DNA of 64,000 nt from Pelistega ratti (lineage in GTDB: Bacteria; Pseudomonadota; Gammaproteobacteria; Burkholderiales; Burkholderiaceae_B): assembly GCF_009833965.1 (NCBI RefSeq), contig NZ_CP047165.1:1798001-1862000 (forward strand). The letters are read 5' to 3'. Below the pieces are notes generated by a model. The model did not search any database, was not told where the DNA came from, and saw nothing but the letters and a program-made list of their open reading frames with translations. Below, one piece after another: positions 46,143-59,637 of this stretch. Each line of letters begins with the position of its first letter. Position 1 is the first letter of the stretch. A program made the position numbers and the translations under genes.

Positions 46143-46218
46143 GGGGGATTAGCTTAGTTGGTAGAGCGCCTGCTTTGCAAGCAGGAGGTCATCGGTTCGA
46201 TCCCGTTATCCTCCACCA
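46143..46218 (+). tRNA. alaT: tRNA-Ala (anticodon TGC)
   Basis: 76 bases with CCA; anticodon TGC at 46176-46178 in 'CTTTGCAAG'. Lies six bases after tRNA-Ile. Confidence 0.95.
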
Positions 46219-46306
46219 CTCTATTCGGTGACTAGGTAGCGTTTTTTAAAAAACAACGAACAAGTTTTTATTGTCTATTGCAGCAGGATATGCTACAATA
46301 GTCGGC

Positions 46307-46319
46307 TGTTCTTTAACAA
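46307..46319 (+). promoter_or_regulatory. boxA in the 16S-23S spacer
   Basis: TGTTCTTTAACAA, same as the leader boxA, ahead of 23S. Confidence 0.7.
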
Positions 46320-46643
46320 TTTGGAAGAAGCACAACAAGTAAATAAAGTGAACTTAAATTTCACCAGGAATTTAAGCCAACTTATTGATGGGTTGTGATT
46401 GCATTATTATTTTTGAAGTTCTCAACGCATATAGGATAACCCCTATATGAATAAACATTGATGAACGGCATAAACACGCAAACTCAAGCAAATGGGTGTT
46501 AACGGGTACGAACCAGTACCAAAAAGGCGTTAATATCCAAGGTAAATGGAAAGATGAGTGTATTTTACTTAATTTTTATTTATCTAAAACCGTAAAGTTA
46601 ACTTATGCTATAGCAAAGTAGGCATTAAGCCGATAAAGTTATA

Positions 46644-49680
<3,037 letters not shown>

Positions 49681-49812
49681 ATAACTTTATCGGTTAACGA
49701 GAAAAGTGTGGGTATGCCCCATTAACAGAAAACTTCAAAATAACCATAACCCTCAATTCCTACAAGCTGTGTTTCTTCCAAAGGGCTAAAGCAACAAGCC
49801 TAATCCGTTTAC

Positions 49813-49926
49813 GCTTGACGACCATAGCAAGGTGGACCCACTCCTTCCCATCCCGAACAGGACAGTGAAACGCCTTTGCGCCGATGATAGTGGGTGGACA
49901 CCTGTGAAAGTAGGTCATCGTCAGGC
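49813..49926 (+). rRNA. rrf: 5S ribosomal RNA
   Basis: 'CCCATCCCGAACAGGACAGT' and 'GAAACGCC...GCGCCGATGATAGT' are 5S core sequences. Ends pair (GCTTGACGA with TCGTCAGGC). Ends approximate. Confidence 0.92.
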
Positions 49927-49938
49927 TCTTATTCCCTA

Positions 49939-49975
49939 AACCTCTCAATCCTAGACCGATTGAGAGGTTTTTTAT
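49939..49975 (+). terminator. Terminator of the rRNA operon
   Basis: Perfect 12-bp stem AACCTCTCAATC (49939-49950) / GATTGAGAGGTT (49958-49969), followed by TTTTATT. Confidence 0.9.
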
Positions 49976-50510
49976 TGCCCATCTTTTCCTCCCTGCCCCT
50001 TATCGTATCGCCACGTTATATCTATCTCGTTAATGGGTGAATCGTAACGCTATCGCCACCAATAAATCGATATCTCTGATTATCCCTACCTCCTTCGATA
50101 ACCTCATCGCCCAGTTTAGCCATCTCTCTATTCCCTAACACCTATACCGCTTTCTCAGTGAATCATCATGTTTTATTATTAATTGCTATACAGTCCTTAT
50201 TGTATACTCCCATTATATTTATTTAATCCTTGTAGGTATACTCACTAGGCTATAATGCTGCTTTCTACTATTCGCTTCCACTTACTATTAATAACCCCTC
50301 ATATTCTTTCTATATATCTTTATTCATATGACCTCTCTTGTCAGAGTCAATATCGTATAGCTCATATTGTTCATTCATAATTTGAAATCTTGCCCCTTTA
50401 TCTTGAATTTAAAGTCATTTTTAATCCCCTCTAATTATTAAATAAATTTATGTAATGTAAATTAAATGTTTTTTTTCGTAAAATTACAGAAAACCTAGTA
50501 GAAACCCTAA
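49976..50510. other. Gene-free intergenic region
   Basis: 535 bases between the rRNA terminator and the lctP promoter. The first half is C-rich on the + strand with few purine runs and has no open frame with a ribosome-binding site. I see no gene, repeat or hairpin that I can name. Confidence 0.5.
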
Positions 50511-50590
50511 TTACTGAAAAATTTAGATAAAGGTATTATGCTAGGCACTTAATTATTGGATATACCAATCATGAATTGGTAATACCAATT
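50511..50590 (+). promoter_or_regulatory. lctP promoter with two LldR-type operators
   Basis: TTACTG (50511-50516), 17 bases, TATTAT (50534-50539). Downstream lie two ATTGG-N5-CCAAT sites: 50555-50569, and a perfect 17-bp palindrome AATTGGTAATACCAATT at 50574-50590. This pattern matches operators of the GntR/FadR regulators LldR and PdhR; the adjacent lldR gene is the natural ligand sensor. Confidence 0.8.
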
Positions 50591-50632
50591 CATACTGTTT
50601 ATTTATTAAATGCCTTGGAGGGCAATAACAAT

Positions 50633-52273
50633 ATGCAATGGCAACAACTCTATGATCCATTTGGGAATATATGGCTATCTAGTTTAGTCGCACTTATCCC
50701 AATTATTTTCTTTTTCTTAGCATTAACTGTTTTTCGTCTAAAAGGTTTGATGGCGGGTACGATTACCGTTATTCTTGCTATTTTAGTCGCTTTATTTGCT
50801 TATAAAATGCCTGTAGGAATGGCATTATCTTCAGCTGTATATGGTTTCTTCTACGGTCTATGGCCGATTGCATGGATTATTATTGGTGCGGTATTTCTTT
50901 ATAAAATCTCTGTTAAAACAGGGCAATTTGATATTATCCGTTCAAGTATTTTATCTATCACAGAAGACCAGCGCATGCAGATGCTCTTAGTTGGTTTTGC
51001 GTTTGGAACATTCTTAGAGGGGGCTGCCGGTTTTGGTGCGCCTGTTGCGATTACAGCTGCTTTATTAGTGGGCTTAGGATTTAACCCTTTATATGCCGCA
51101 GGTCTTTGCTTAATTGCTAATACTGCCCCTGTTGCTTTTGGTGCAATGGGTATTCCAATTATTGTGGCAGGTCAAGTATCTAACTTAGATCCTATGCACA
51201 TTAGCCAAATGGTAGGTCGTCAATTACCGTTTGTTGTACCAATTGTTTTAGTATGGTTAATGGCGATTATGGACGGTTGGCGTGGTGTTAAAGAGATGTG
51301 GCCTGCTATTTTAGTGGGTAGCTTATCATTTGCAGTTACACAATGGGCTACATCAAACTATTTAGGCCCAGAGCTACCTGATATTACCGCATCTATTGCG
51401 ACTATCATAAGTTTAACTATTTTATGCCGCTATTGGCAGCCTAAAACGATTTTCCGTTTTAACCAAGATGATAAATCATCTGATAAACATTCTTATACAA
51501 CGGCTCAAATTATGAGAGCATGGATGCCATTTGTTATTCTAACCGTTGTAGTAACTGTTTGGAGTCTTAAATCTTTTAAAGATTTATTCAAAGCAGGTGG
51601 AGCGTTAGAACACTTTATTATCAATATTGAAGTGCCAGGGTTACATAATTTAGTTCAGAAATTACCACCTGTCGTTGCTGAAGTAACAAATTATGCGGCA
51701 GTTTATAAGTTTGACTGGTTATCGGCTACAGGTACAGCTATTTTAATTGCGGCAATCATTACAATTATTTATTTACGTATGAAACCCTCTCAAGCCGTTG
51801 CTACTTTTGGTGAAACATTAAAAGAATTACGTGCATCAATTATCTCTATCGGTATGGTGCTTGCGTTTGCTTTTATCGCTAACTACTCAGGTTTATCAAC
51901 AACCTTAGCCTTAGCGCTAGCACATACAGGCGGTGCGTTTACGTTCTTCTCACCATTCTTAGGTTGGTTAGGCGTATTCTTAACTGGGTCAGATACTTCT
52001 GCAAATGCCCTATTTGGTGCATTACAGGCAATGACAGCACATCAAATTGGTGTATCTGATATTTTATTAGTAGCAGCGAATACAAGCGGTGGTGTAACAG
52101 GTAAAATGATTTCACCACAATCTATTGCAATTGCTTGCGCAGCAGTTGGTATCGTGGGTCGTGAGTCAGATTTATTCCGTTTCACTGTTAAACATAGCTT
52201 AATTTTTGCGGTAATTATTGGTATTATAGTAACTGTACAGGCATATTTATTGCCCGGAATGATTCCTCACTAA
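50633..52273 (+). CDS. lctP: L-lactate permease
   Basis: 546 residues from ATG 50633 ('[20 protein letters not shown]'); GGAGGG lies 11 bases or so upstream. The frame is open back to TTG 50576, but that codon lies inside the operator. About 13 membrane helices with '[20 protein letters not shown]' and '[17 protein letters not shown]', signatures of the LctP family. It imports lactate with protons and heads the lactate operon. Confidence 0.93.
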   Translation: MQWQQLYDPFGNIWLSSLVALIPIIFFFLALTVFRLKGLMAGTITVILAILVALFAYKMPVGMALSSAVYGFFYGLWPIAWIIIGAVFLYKISVKTGQFDIIRSSILSITEDQRMQMLLVGFAFGTFLEGAAGFGAPVAITAALLVGLGFNPLYAAGLCLIANTAPVAFGAMGIPIIVAGQVSNLDPMHISQMVGRQLPFVVPIVLVWLMAIMDGWRGVKEMWPAILVGSLSFAVTQWATSNYLGPELPDITASIATIISLTILCRYWQPKTIFRFNQDDKSSDKHSYTTAQIMRAWMPFVILTVVVTVWSLKSFKDLFKAGGALEHFIINIEVPGLHNLVQKLPPVVAEVTNYAAVYKFDWLSATGTAILIAAIITIIYLRMKPSQAVATFGETLKELRASIISIGMVLAFAFIANYSGLSTTLALALAHTGGAFTFFSPFLGWLGVFLTGSDTSANALFGALQAMTAHQIGVSDILLVAANTSGGVTGKMISPQSIAIACAAVGIVGRESDLFRFTVKHSLIFAVIIGIIVTVQAYLLPGMIPH

Positions 52274-52291
52274 TTTCTCTAAGGCAGGTTT

Positions 52292-53035
52292 ATGGTTGCA
52301 ACAGAATCACTCATTGCTTCTCTATGTGATATGATTCAATCTCAAGGAATTGAAGTTGGAGACCGTTTACCTGCCGAAAGAAAACTATGTGAGATATTAT
52401 CTGTCTCTCGTACAAGATTAAGAGAATTATTAAAGCAATTAACGGCTCAAGGTATTATTGAAACCAAAGTTGGTTCTGGTACGTTTTTAAAACAAAATCC
52501 TGTTATCCAGAAGATGGATGCTAATCTACAACAGATAGATAATCTTTTATTACAGGATCCTGATTATCGCTTTGATGTACAAGAAGCCAGAGCTGTATTA
52601 GAAAGTGGTGCAGCATGGTATGCGGCACTTCGAGCGACAGATGAAGAAAAAAACCATATTCGGGCAGTGTATGAAGAGTTACAACACTATCAGAATATAG
52701 GCGACTTAGAAAAGGCGGCTCATGCAGATGCTAAATTTCATCTAGCCATTGCAGAAGCTAGCCATAATATTGTGCTGATTCAATTAATGCGCAATGTGTT
52801 TGAACTATTGCAACATAATGTCGTCTTAGCACGTCATAAAATGTATACCGATACGTTGATGGTTGATCAATTAAATCATCAACATTCGACACTCTTAACG
52901 GCGATTGAGCAAAAAGATGCGACCAACGCTTTAAAGAGTGTACAACAACATATTCATTATGTAATTGACCAGGTAAAGCAAATTGATGAGGAAATTGCTC
53001 GTCAAGAACGTAAAAACCGGTTAAAGAAATTTTAG
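52292..53035 (+). CDS. lldR: GntR/FadR-family lactate regulator
   Basis: 247 residues. N-terminal winged helix ('[20 protein letters not shown]') and an all-helical FCD ligand domain with metal-binding Asp/His positions ('[14 protein letters not shown]', '[14 protein letters not shown]'). Nineteen bases after lctP and before lldD, so it is the operon's regulator, expected to bind the two operators ahead of lctP and be released by lactate. Confidence 0.88.
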   Translation: MVATESLIASLCDMIQSQGIEVGDRLPAERKLCEILSVSRTRLRELLKQLTAQGIIETKVGSGTFLKQNPVIQKMDANLQQIDNLLLQDPDYRFDVQEARAVLESGAAWYAALRATDEEKNHIRAVYEELQHYQNIGDLEKAAHADAKFHLAIAEASHNIVLIQLMRNVFELLQHNVVLARHKMYTDTLMVDQLNHQHSTLLTAIEQKDATNALKSVQQHIHYVIDQVKQIDEEIARQERKNRLKKF

Positions 53036-53045
53036 GATAGAAAAA

Positions 53046-54230
53046 ATGATTATTTCATCAACGAAAGACTATCGTGAAGCGGCTAAACGCCGTTTACCTC
53101 CCTTTTTATTCCACTATATTGATGGTGGTGCTTATGATGAAGCCACATTAAGAAATAATGTGAGTGATTTATCAACAATTGCTTTACGGCAATTAGTGCT
53201 TCGTGAGGATATGACGAATGTTGATACTTCTACCCAAATTTTTGGAGAACAATTTTCTTTACCTCTAGCATTAGCACCTGTTGGTTTAACGGGTATGTAT
53301 GCAAGACGTGGTGAGGTACAAGCTGCTAAAGCCGCTGATAAAAAGGGTATTCCCTTTACGATGTCAACGGTATCTGTTTGTCCGATAGAAGAGGTTGCGC
53401 CTGCGATTAATCGTCCTATGTGGTTTCAACTTTATGTACTACGAGATCGTGCCTTTATGAAAAATGTCCTAGAACGAGCTAAGGCAGCAGGATGCAGTAC
53501 ATTGGTCTTTACGGTTGATATGCCTGTTCCAGGGGCACGTTATCGTGATGCACATTCTGGTATGAGTGGCCCTAATGCGGCAATGCGTCGATATATGCAA
53601 TCGGTTTTCCATCCACATTGGGCATGGGATGTAGGTGTCAATGGTCGTCCGCATGACTTAGGTAATATTTCTAAATATCGTGGACAGCCAACAGGCTTAG
53701 AGGATTATATCGGCTGGTTAGGTGCTAATTTTGATCCTTCTATTTCATGGAAAGACTTACAATGGATTCGTGAGTTCTGGGAAGGCCCGATGATTATTAA
53801 GGGAATTCTTGATCCAGAAGATGCCTTAAAAGCAGCAGAATTTGGTGCGGATGGTATTATTGTGTCTAATCATGGTGGTCGTCAATTAGATGGTGTTTTA
53901 TCGAGTGCAAAAGCCTTACCTGCTATCGTAGATGCGGTTAAGCCTAAGTATCCAGAGTTCAAAATTTTTGCAGACTCTGGTATTCGTAATGGGCTAGATA
54001 TTGTGCGTATGTTGGCATTAGGGGCTGATGCGTGTTTAATTGGTCGTGCCTTTGTCTATGCCCTTGGTGCAGCAGGTCAAGCAGGTGTAGAAAATTTACT
54101 TGATTTAATGAAAAAAGAAATGCACGTTGCGATGACGCTCACAGCAGCTAAAACTGTCTCTGAAATTACGCGTGATAGCCTCGTTAGAACAGAGAAACAA
54201 CTTGTTGAGGCAGCCAGTGATCTTACTTAA
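53046..54230 (+). CDS. lldD: L-lactate dehydrogenase (FMN, quinone-linked)
   Basis: 394 residues (E. coli LldD 396). Begins '[20 protein letters not shown]', has '[14 protein letters not shown]' and the catalytic-His segment '[14 protein letters not shown]', typical of FMN alpha-hydroxy-acid oxidases. It oxidises L-lactate to pyruvate at the membrane and feeds quinones. Third gene of the lactate operon. Confidence 0.95.
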   Translation: MIISSTKDYREAAKRRLPPFLFHYIDGGAYDEATLRNNVSDLSTIALRQLVLREDMTNVDTSTQIFGEQFSLPLALAPVGLTGMYARRGEVQAAKAADKKGIPFTMSTVSVCPIEEVAPAINRPMWFQLYVLRDRAFMKNVLERAKAAGCSTLVFTVDMPVPGARYRDAHSGMSGPNAAMRRYMQSVFHPHWAWDVGVNGRPHDLGNISKYRGQPTGLEDYIGWLGANFDPSISWKDLQWIREFWEGPMIIKGILDPEDALKAAEFGADGIIVSNHGGRQLDGVLSSAKALPAIVDAVKPKYPEFKIFADSGIRNGLDIVRMLALGADACLIGRAFVYALGAAGQAGVENLLDLMKKEMHVAMTLTAAKTVSEITRDSLVRTEKQLVEAASDLT

Positions 54231-54255
54231 CAAATAAATAGTTTAGATATAAAAC

Positions 54256-54306
54256 AATCGGTTGACTTATACTATGACATAATAGGTAATCAACCGATTT
54301 TTTATT
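54256..54306 (+). terminator. Hairpin with T tract between lldD and dld
   Basis: Perfect 10-bp stem AATCGGTTGA (54256-54265) / TCAACCGATT (54290-54299), 24-base loop, then TTTTTATTTT. Ends 18 bases before dld, leaving no room for a promoter after it. It may thin transcription into dld. Confidence 0.65.
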
Positions 54307-54324
54307 TTGATGAAGGATAAGAAA

Positions 54325-56007
54325 ATGAATACCTCTATAATTGATGTATTAAAACAAATCGTAGGTCAGAAATATGTTTTAACAGAGGATAATCAAACCC
54401 GTCTTTATCGTCAGGGTAAACGTTATGGGTCGGGTGAAGTATTAGCCGTTGTTCAACCCGGAAGTTTATTAGAGCAATGGCAAGTGCTAAAAGCAGTAGT
54501 GCCTCATTGTATTGTTATTATGCAAGCAGCAAATACAGGGCTGACAGGCGGTTCGACACCTTTTGGCAGTGATTATGATAGACCTGTTGTTATTTTAAAT
54601 ACTACTCGATTAAAAGGGGTGCAGTTAATTAATCAGGCAACACAAGTAGTTTGTTTACCAGGGGCAACCTTAAATGAATTAGAAAAAGTGCTTGCACCAC
54701 ATAATAGAGAGCCGCATTCAGTGATAGGTTCTTCTTGTATAGGAGCTTCTGTGTTGGGTGGTATTTGTAATAACTCAGGCGGTGCTCTTGTCAGACGAGG
54801 TCCTGCCTATACCGAATTAGCTTTATATGCAAGGTTGAATGAAGACAATGAATTAGAGTTAATTAATCACTTAGGGATTGATTTAGGTGATACCCCAGAA
54901 GAAATTTTACAACGCTTATCTACTGCTCATTATAGTGAACAGGATATTGATAATAATACTCAACGGGTTGCTTCTGATCATCGTTATGCACATGATGTGA
55001 AACAAGTTGATGCGGATACTCCGGCTCGGTTTAATAATGATCCTTCTCGCTTATTTGAAGCATCAGGCTCTGCCGGTAAAGTTTGTGTTTTTGCAGTGCG
55101 ATTAGATACCTTTGAAAAAGTAGCGAGTGAGGTTTTTTATATTGGGAGTTCAACACAAGATGATTTAACCGCAATTAGACGGTACCTTTTAAAAGAGTTA
55201 CCCAATTTACCGATTGCTGGTGAGTATATTCATCGCACTGCCTATGATATAGGGGCAGAGTATGGTAAGGATACTTTTTTATTTATTGAGAAATTTGGTA
55301 CAGATAAAGTGCCACAAGCGTTTGCCCTAAAAGCAAAAGTAGATGGTGTATTAGAAAAATGTAAACTTAAAGGATGGGGTGATAAACTGATTCAGTTTTT
55401 CATGAAATTCTTACCAAACCATTTACCTGAGCGCATGAATCAGTACCGTGATTTATATCCGCATCATTTAATTATTCGTATAGAAAAACAAGATGTAGAG
55501 CAAGTCAAAGATTTTTTGACTACTTATTTCAAAGAGCATACAACAGGAAATTTTTTCCTATGTAATGCCGATGAAGGAAGAAAGGCTTTTTTACATCGCT
55601 TTGCTATAGCAGGGGCGGCTATTCGCTATCGGGATTGTCATCAAAAAGAAGTAGAAGATATAGTAGCATTGGATATTGCTTTGCGTAGAAATGATAGAGA
55701 ATGGGAGGAAGAGTTACCAGAAGAGTTGAATAAGGATATTATTCATAAGCTCTACTATGGTCATTTTTTCTGTCATGTATTTCATCAAGATTATATTGTT
55801 CGTAAAGGGGTTGATCCGCTTGCTATGGAGCATAAGATGTGGACCATATTAGATGGTAGGGGGGCAGAATACCCTGCTGAACATAATGTAGGGCATTTAT
55901 ATTTAGCAAAAGCTGCCTTGGTGAACCATTATCGCCGATTAGACCCAAGCAATACGTTTAATGTCGGGATTGGTCATACCAGTAGAAAGCGTTATTGGAA
56001 AGAGTAG
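54325..56007 (+). CDS. dld: D-lactate dehydrogenase (FAD, quinone-linked)
   Basis: 560 residues from ATG 54325; AAGGA at 54313-54317 is seven bases upstream, so the in-frame codons at 54307 and 54310 are not the start. FAD-binding type 4 domain ('QAANTGLTGGSTPFGSDYDR', 'VIGSSCIGASVLGGICNNSG') and a D-LDH membrane-binding domain. E. coli Dld has 571 residues. It oxidises D-lactate to pyruvate; together with lldD the cell can use both isomers. Confidence 0.93.
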   Translation: MNTSIIDVLKQIVGQKYVLTEDNQTRLYRQGKRYGSGEVLAVVQPGSLLEQWQVLKAVVPHCIVIMQAANTGLTGGSTPFGSDYDRPVVILNTTRLKGVQLINQATQVVCLPGATLNELEKVLAPHNREPHSVIGSSCIGASVLGGICNNSGGALVRRGPAYTELALYARLNEDNELELINHLGIDLGDTPEEILQRLSTAHYSEQDIDNNTQRVASDHRYAHDVKQVDADTPARFNNDPSRLFEASGSAGKVCVFAVRLDTFEKVASEVFYIGSSTQDDLTAIRRYLLKELPNLPIAGEYIHRTAYDIGAEYGKDTFLFIEKFGTDKVPQAFALKAKVDGVLEKCKLKGWGDKLIQFFMKFLPNHLPERMNQYRDLYPHHLIIRIEKQDVEQVKDFLTTYFKEHTTGNFFLCNADEGRKAFLHRFAIAGAAIRYRDCHQKEVEDIVALDIALRRNDREWEEELPEELNKDIIHKLYYGHFFCHVFHQDYIVRKGVDPLAMEHKMWTILDGRGAEYPAEHNVGHLYLAKAALVNHYRRLDPSNTFNVGIGHTSRKRYWKE

Positions 56008-56093
56008 GGGAGTGGAGGATTATTTTATAGAAAGTATCGCTACTTGTATTTATTATGATTGATGGTATAAGTCAGATGATGTCTAAATTATAG

Positions 56094-56144
56094 CGTAGAT
56101 ATTGATAACCTTTTATGGGGTTTAAAGCGTTTTCAATATCTACG
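56094..56144. repeat. Perfect 12-bp inverted repeat between dld and queF
   Basis: CGTAGATATTGA (56094-56105) / TCAATATCTACG (56133-56144) with a 27-base loop. No T tract. Lies between convergent genes, so it could be a factor-independent stop for either, or an unrecognised element. Confidence 0.5.
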
Positions 56145-56201
56145 ATAATATTACAGAAAAATAATTTAAATATAAACTACTATTTAATTAATAATACAAA
56201 C

Positions 56202-57098
56202 CTATTGCCTTGGTGTACGAATAGATTGATCATAGTGAGTATTCGCTTGTATAGGTACAAAATTAGGGCTTTGGCGGCGAGGGTTAATATCTAATCCCCC
56301 ACGGCGAGTATAGCGAGCATAGACCTCTAAGGCGACAGGATTACATTGTTGCATAATATCACAGTAAATCTGTTCTACACATTGTTCATGAAAACCATTA
56401 TGATGGCGATATGACACAATATATTGCAGTAATGCTTTGTGATCAATCGCTGATCCCTCGTAACTAATCACAACTGTTCCCCAATCGGGCTGGGAAGTAA
56501 CAGGGCAATTACTTTTGAGTAAATCAGAGATAAGTACTTCTTTAACAATACGTGAATCATCTTTTTTTAATAAGCTCGCTGTTGGCTCATAGATATGGCA
56601 TTCAATATCTAAGTCATCTAGCAGGATAGCGTGAAGAGAGGGGGTAATAGTAAGTGTGTCAGTATCTGGTGTAGCTTGTTCTAAAGCAGTATTTTGAACA
56701 ATAGCCGTATGTGCTTGCTCTCGTTTAATGCTTACTTCTGCTCCTGCTGCTTGGCTAAGATCTTTTTTTAACCTTTCCAAAAGCACTTCCCATGTTATTT
56801 TTTCTTGGTTAAAAGAATTAAGATAAAGTTTAAAAGATTTGGATTCAATAATATAGGTTGAAGAGGCAGGAATGCTAAAGGTTAAGATAGCAATCTCTGG
56901 TTTGCCTTTATGATTTAACCAAGAAACTTCAAATGCTCTCCATATATCTTCCCCTATCCATTCGGGTGTTGGCTGCATACTCAAATACTGGCGACCAATA
57001 GAGCGAGGGATAGGGTAAAGTAAGCTAGGATCATAGTGATCTGGGTATTCACTACTTTTACCAAGTGGTGCGTGATTAAGTTCTTGTTCGATAGTCAT
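56202..57098 (-). CDS. queF: NADPH-dependent 7-cyano-7-deazaguanine reductase
   Basis: 298 residues, the long two-domain type (E. coli 282). Catalytic Cys near residue 197 in 'LKSNCPVTSQPDWGTVVISY'; C-terminal 'YARYTRRGGLDINPRR' and 'SYRHHNGFHEQC' are QueF signatures. It reduces preQ0 to preQ1 for queuosine. Followed upstream (same strand) by ttcA and folB; 20-base gaps suggest an operon of tRNA modification and folate genes. Confidence 0.93.
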   Translation of the reverse strand: MTIEQELNHAPLGKSSEYPDHYDPSLLYPIPRSIGRQYLSMQPTPEWIGEDIWRAFEVSWLNHKGKPEIAILTFSIPASSTYIIESKSFKLYLNSFNQEKITWEVLLERLKKDLSQAAGAEVSIKREQAHTAIVQNTALEQATPDTDTLTITPSLHAILLDDLDIECHIYEPTASLLKKDDSRIVKEVLISDLLKSNCPVTSQPDWGTVVISYEGSAIDHKALLQYIVSYRHHNGFHEQCVEQIYCDIMQQCNPVALEVYARYTRRGGLDINPRRQSPNFVPIQANTHYDQSIRTPRQ

Positions 57099-57118
57099 AA
57101 GGTTTCCTTACTTTATAC

Positions 57119-58072
57119 TTAAAGTTTTTGGATGCTAATAATTTTTTGACGAGTGGTATCAGGGGGTGTTGTAGAGGAAGTAACCATATTCTCTGGTGAG
57201 TCTTCGTCTTGATGATCAGGGAATGTCTCTTCATCAAATGCTTTATCCCCATTCTCATCTGCAATACCTGTAGGACGCAAATTGATAAAATCAAAAAGAT
57301 TTTTATCCATTAAGTGAGAAGGAGCAACTGCTGCCAGTGATTTAAAAATATTCCATACTTTTTTGGGGCTTTCTTTTTCCCATGCTCTAAGCATATTAGC
57401 GACTTCTTTCCGTTTAAGGTTCTCTTGTGAACCGCATAAATTACAGGGAATAATAGGGAATTTTTTCAATTCTGCATAGGCGATTAAATCTTTTTCTGTT
57501 ACATAAGCTAAAGGGCGAATGATAGTATGCTTTCCATCATCACTCACTAATTTAGGTGGCATGGTTTTTAATTTAGCCGCATAAAATAGGTTTAAGAAAA
57601 AGGTTGCCAAAATATCATCACGATGATGCCCTAGTGCAATTTTTGTACAGCCTAGTTCATCTGCCACACGGTATAAAATCCCTCGTCTTAAACGTGAACA
57701 AAGTGAACAGGTTGTTTTCCCCTCGGGGACAAGACGTTTGACAATAGAGTAGGTGTCTTTGTTTTCAATATGAAAAGGAACACCTACTTGGGTAAGATAG
57801 GTGGGTAGGACTTCTTCAGGAAACCCCGGTTGCTTTTGATCAAGATTAACGGCAATTAAATCAAAGTGAATAGGAGCGCGTGTTTTAAGCGTCATTAACA
57901 CATCTAGTATGGCATAGGAGTCTTTACCGCCAGAGAGACAAACCATTACTTTATCACCGTCTTCAATCATATTGTAATCGGTGATGGCAGTGGCTGTTTC
58001 TCGAATAATACGTTTACTTAATTTATTATTATCTTGGCGTAATTTTTCTTTTAAAGCAGGATCAATAGTCAT
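57119..58072 (-). CDS. ttcA: tRNA 2-thiocytidine biosynthesis protein TtcA
   Basis: 317 residues. PP-loop '[15 protein letters not shown]' (SGGKDS at about 47-52) and two CxxC pairs, '[12 protein letters not shown]' and '[13 protein letters not shown]', that hold the iron-sulfur cluster. It puts sulfur on C32 of tRNAs. The C-terminal 50 residues are an unusual acidic, Asp/Glu-Thr-rich extension beyond the usual end. Confidence 0.93.
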   Translation of the reverse strand: MTIDPALKEKLRQDNNKLSKRIIRETATAITDYNMIEDGDKVMVCLSGGKDSYAILDVLMTLKTRAPIHFDLIAVNLDQKQPGFPEEVLPTYLTQVGVPFHIENKDTYSIVKRLVPEGKTTCSLCSRLRRGILYRVADELGCTKIALGHHRDDILATFFLNLFYAAKLKTMPPKLVSDDGKHTIIRPLAYVTEKDLIAYAELKKFPIIPCNLCGSQENLKRKEVANMLRAWEKESPKKVWNIFKSLAAVAPSHLMDKNLFDFINLRPTGIADENGDKAFDEETFPDHQDEDSPENMVTSSTTPPDTTRQKIISIQKL

Positions 58073-58093
58073 ATAAAAATTATTTATTTAAAA

Positions 58094-58456
58094 TTAACGG
58101 GAAGCAGAAAATTCAAGCCCTACAGCATCACAATCTGAAAAAGCGGCAGGTTTACTAATACGCAATTTAACGTGTTTAACTTCAGCAAAATCATTTAACA
58201 GTCGGCGTGTAATCTGACGGCCAAGCACTTCGACAAGGTGGATATGTTGGCGAGTCGCTTCTTCAATAATGGTTTCACGAATTTTACGATAGTCTAAGAC
58301 GGTTGATATATCAAGGTCATCAGGCTCACCCATTTCATCAATATCAAGTTCTACATCAATATAAATAATTTGGGTTGCTCGTAATTCATGCTCTAAAATC
58401 CCTATACGCGCATCTAGTCGTAAGCGATTAAAAAAAATCTTTTGTGTTGGTGTCAT
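58094..58456 (-). CDS. folB: Dihydroneopterin aldolase
   Basis: 120 residues. 'NRLRLDARIGILEHELRATQ' at the start, 'TVLDYRKIRETIIEEA' and 'LVEVLGRQITRRLL' match FolB, including the Tyr and Glu that bind the pterin. It acts in folate synthesis, in the cytosol. Upstream end of the folB-ttcA-queF group. Confidence 0.87.
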   Translation of the reverse strand: MTPTQKIFFNRLRLDARIGILEHELRATQIIYIDVELDIDEMGEPDDLDISTVLDYRKIRETIIEEATRQHIHLVEVLGRQITRRLLNDFAEVKHVKLRISKPAAFSDCDAVGLEFSASR

Positions 58457-58562
58457 GATATAAAAATAATGCTTAATATCTAAGAGTAAATTGTAATGTT
58501 TTCTATCTCTAAATTGGCTACAATACGGCTTATTAATAAAGAAACTTTATATGTGAGCGACT

Positions 58563-59480
58563 ATGAACGCAATGATTTATGATGCGGTAATTATTGGTGC
58601 AGGCCCAGCGGGTGCGTCCTGTGCTGTTTGGCTATCATTATTAGGGTTTAAACCGATTATTATTGATAGAGCCTCAACAGTAGGAGGGTTATGCGCTTTA
58701 AATCCTTTTCCTGATCCGTGGAATATTACTGCCCCTGATTTGACTGGTGAGGAGGTTTCTGTACAAATTAAAAAGAGTTTAGAGTCTGCGCGTGTACCTG
58801 TTCTATTGGAACAAATGGTTAAAAATATTCAACGTGAAGAAGCAAGTGAAACGCTTTTATTTAAAGTTTTCTTTGAAGATAAAGAAAAACAACTTCATGC
58901 TATTAGGGGGCGTAATATAGTGATTGCGAGTGGTGTTAAACATAAGCGCCCTGTGCAGATGAAAGAAAATGAACGTTATCCCAATATTCTACTGGGGCCG
59001 GGAAAACATGTCTATAAGCAAGACTTTGTGATGAAAAAGGTTGCTATTCTTGGTGGTGGGGATAATGCCTTGGAAAATGCAGTATATGTGATGGATAGGG
59101 GCGTTCGGACGGTTGATATTTATGCGCGTAGTATTCGTGCTCAGAAAAAGTGGTTAAATAGTATTAACCCTAAACAATTACATATAGGTGAATATGAATT
59201 TGACCCTGATAATATGTGTATTAATGGGGAAAAATATGAGATTATTATGGTTTTTTATGGCTATGAACCTCAGTTAGATGGGATTACGCATTTAAATTTA
59301 AAACTGAAAGAAATGGGATATATTTGGACAGAAGAAAAAACAGCACAGAGTAGTATCCCCGGAATTTATGCGATTGGTGAATCTGCTAATCGTATGCACC
59401 CTTGTGTGGTAACGTCAATGGCTGATGGTATTGTCGCGGCTAAGGCAATTCAGCGGTCTTTAGAGGGAATCGAGAGGTAA
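58563..59480 (+). CDS. Thioredoxin-reductase-like flavoprotein lacking the CxxC motif
   Basis: 305 residues. FAD-binding 'IIGAGPAGASCAVWL' and NADPH-binding 'AILGGGDNALENAVYVMDR', ending with 'IPGIYAIGESANRM'. Size and domain order fit the low-molecular-weight TrxB family, but there is no redox CxxC between the NADPH motif and the middle. Related proteins act as ferredoxin/flavodoxin-NADP reductases. Electron partner unknown. Divergent from folB. Confidence 0.78.
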   Translation: MNAMIYDAVIIGAGPAGASCAVWLSLLGFKPIIIDRASTVGGLCALNPFPDPWNITAPDLTGEEVSVQIKKSLESARVPVLLEQMVKNIQREEASETLLFKVFFEDKEKQLHAIRGRNIVIASGVKHKRPVQMKENERYPNILLGPGKHVYKQDFVMKKVAILGGGDNALENAVYVMDRGVRTVDIYARSIRAQKKWLNSINPKQLHIGEYEFDPDNMCINGEKYEIIMVFYGYEPQLDGITHLNLKLKEMGYIWTEEKTAQSSIPGIYAIGESANRMHPCVVTSMADGIVAAKAIQRSLEGIER

Positions 59481-59504
59481 ATAGCTTATAAAATATTAGC
59501 TAGC

Positions 59505-59576
59505 GTTAAGTCGCTCGAGCGGTTTCTTGCTACGTTCGTAAAACTCATTTTGTTAATCACTATTTTTCCGTACTTT
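59505..59576. repeat. Dispersed intergenic repeat, diverged copy 3
   Basis: Follows the same order as the copies at 16854 and 17008: GTTAAGTCGC, then TTGCTACGTTCG, AAAACTC, TTGT, TATTTTTCCGTAC and CTTT. The left inverted-repeat arm is mostly lost. It lies between the convergent flavoprotein and btuF genes. Confidence 0.55.
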
Positions 59577-59637
59577 GGGGAATAGTATTATGATGGGTTT
59601 TGTGAAAAATTAGTTTAAATATTAAATAAATAGATTG

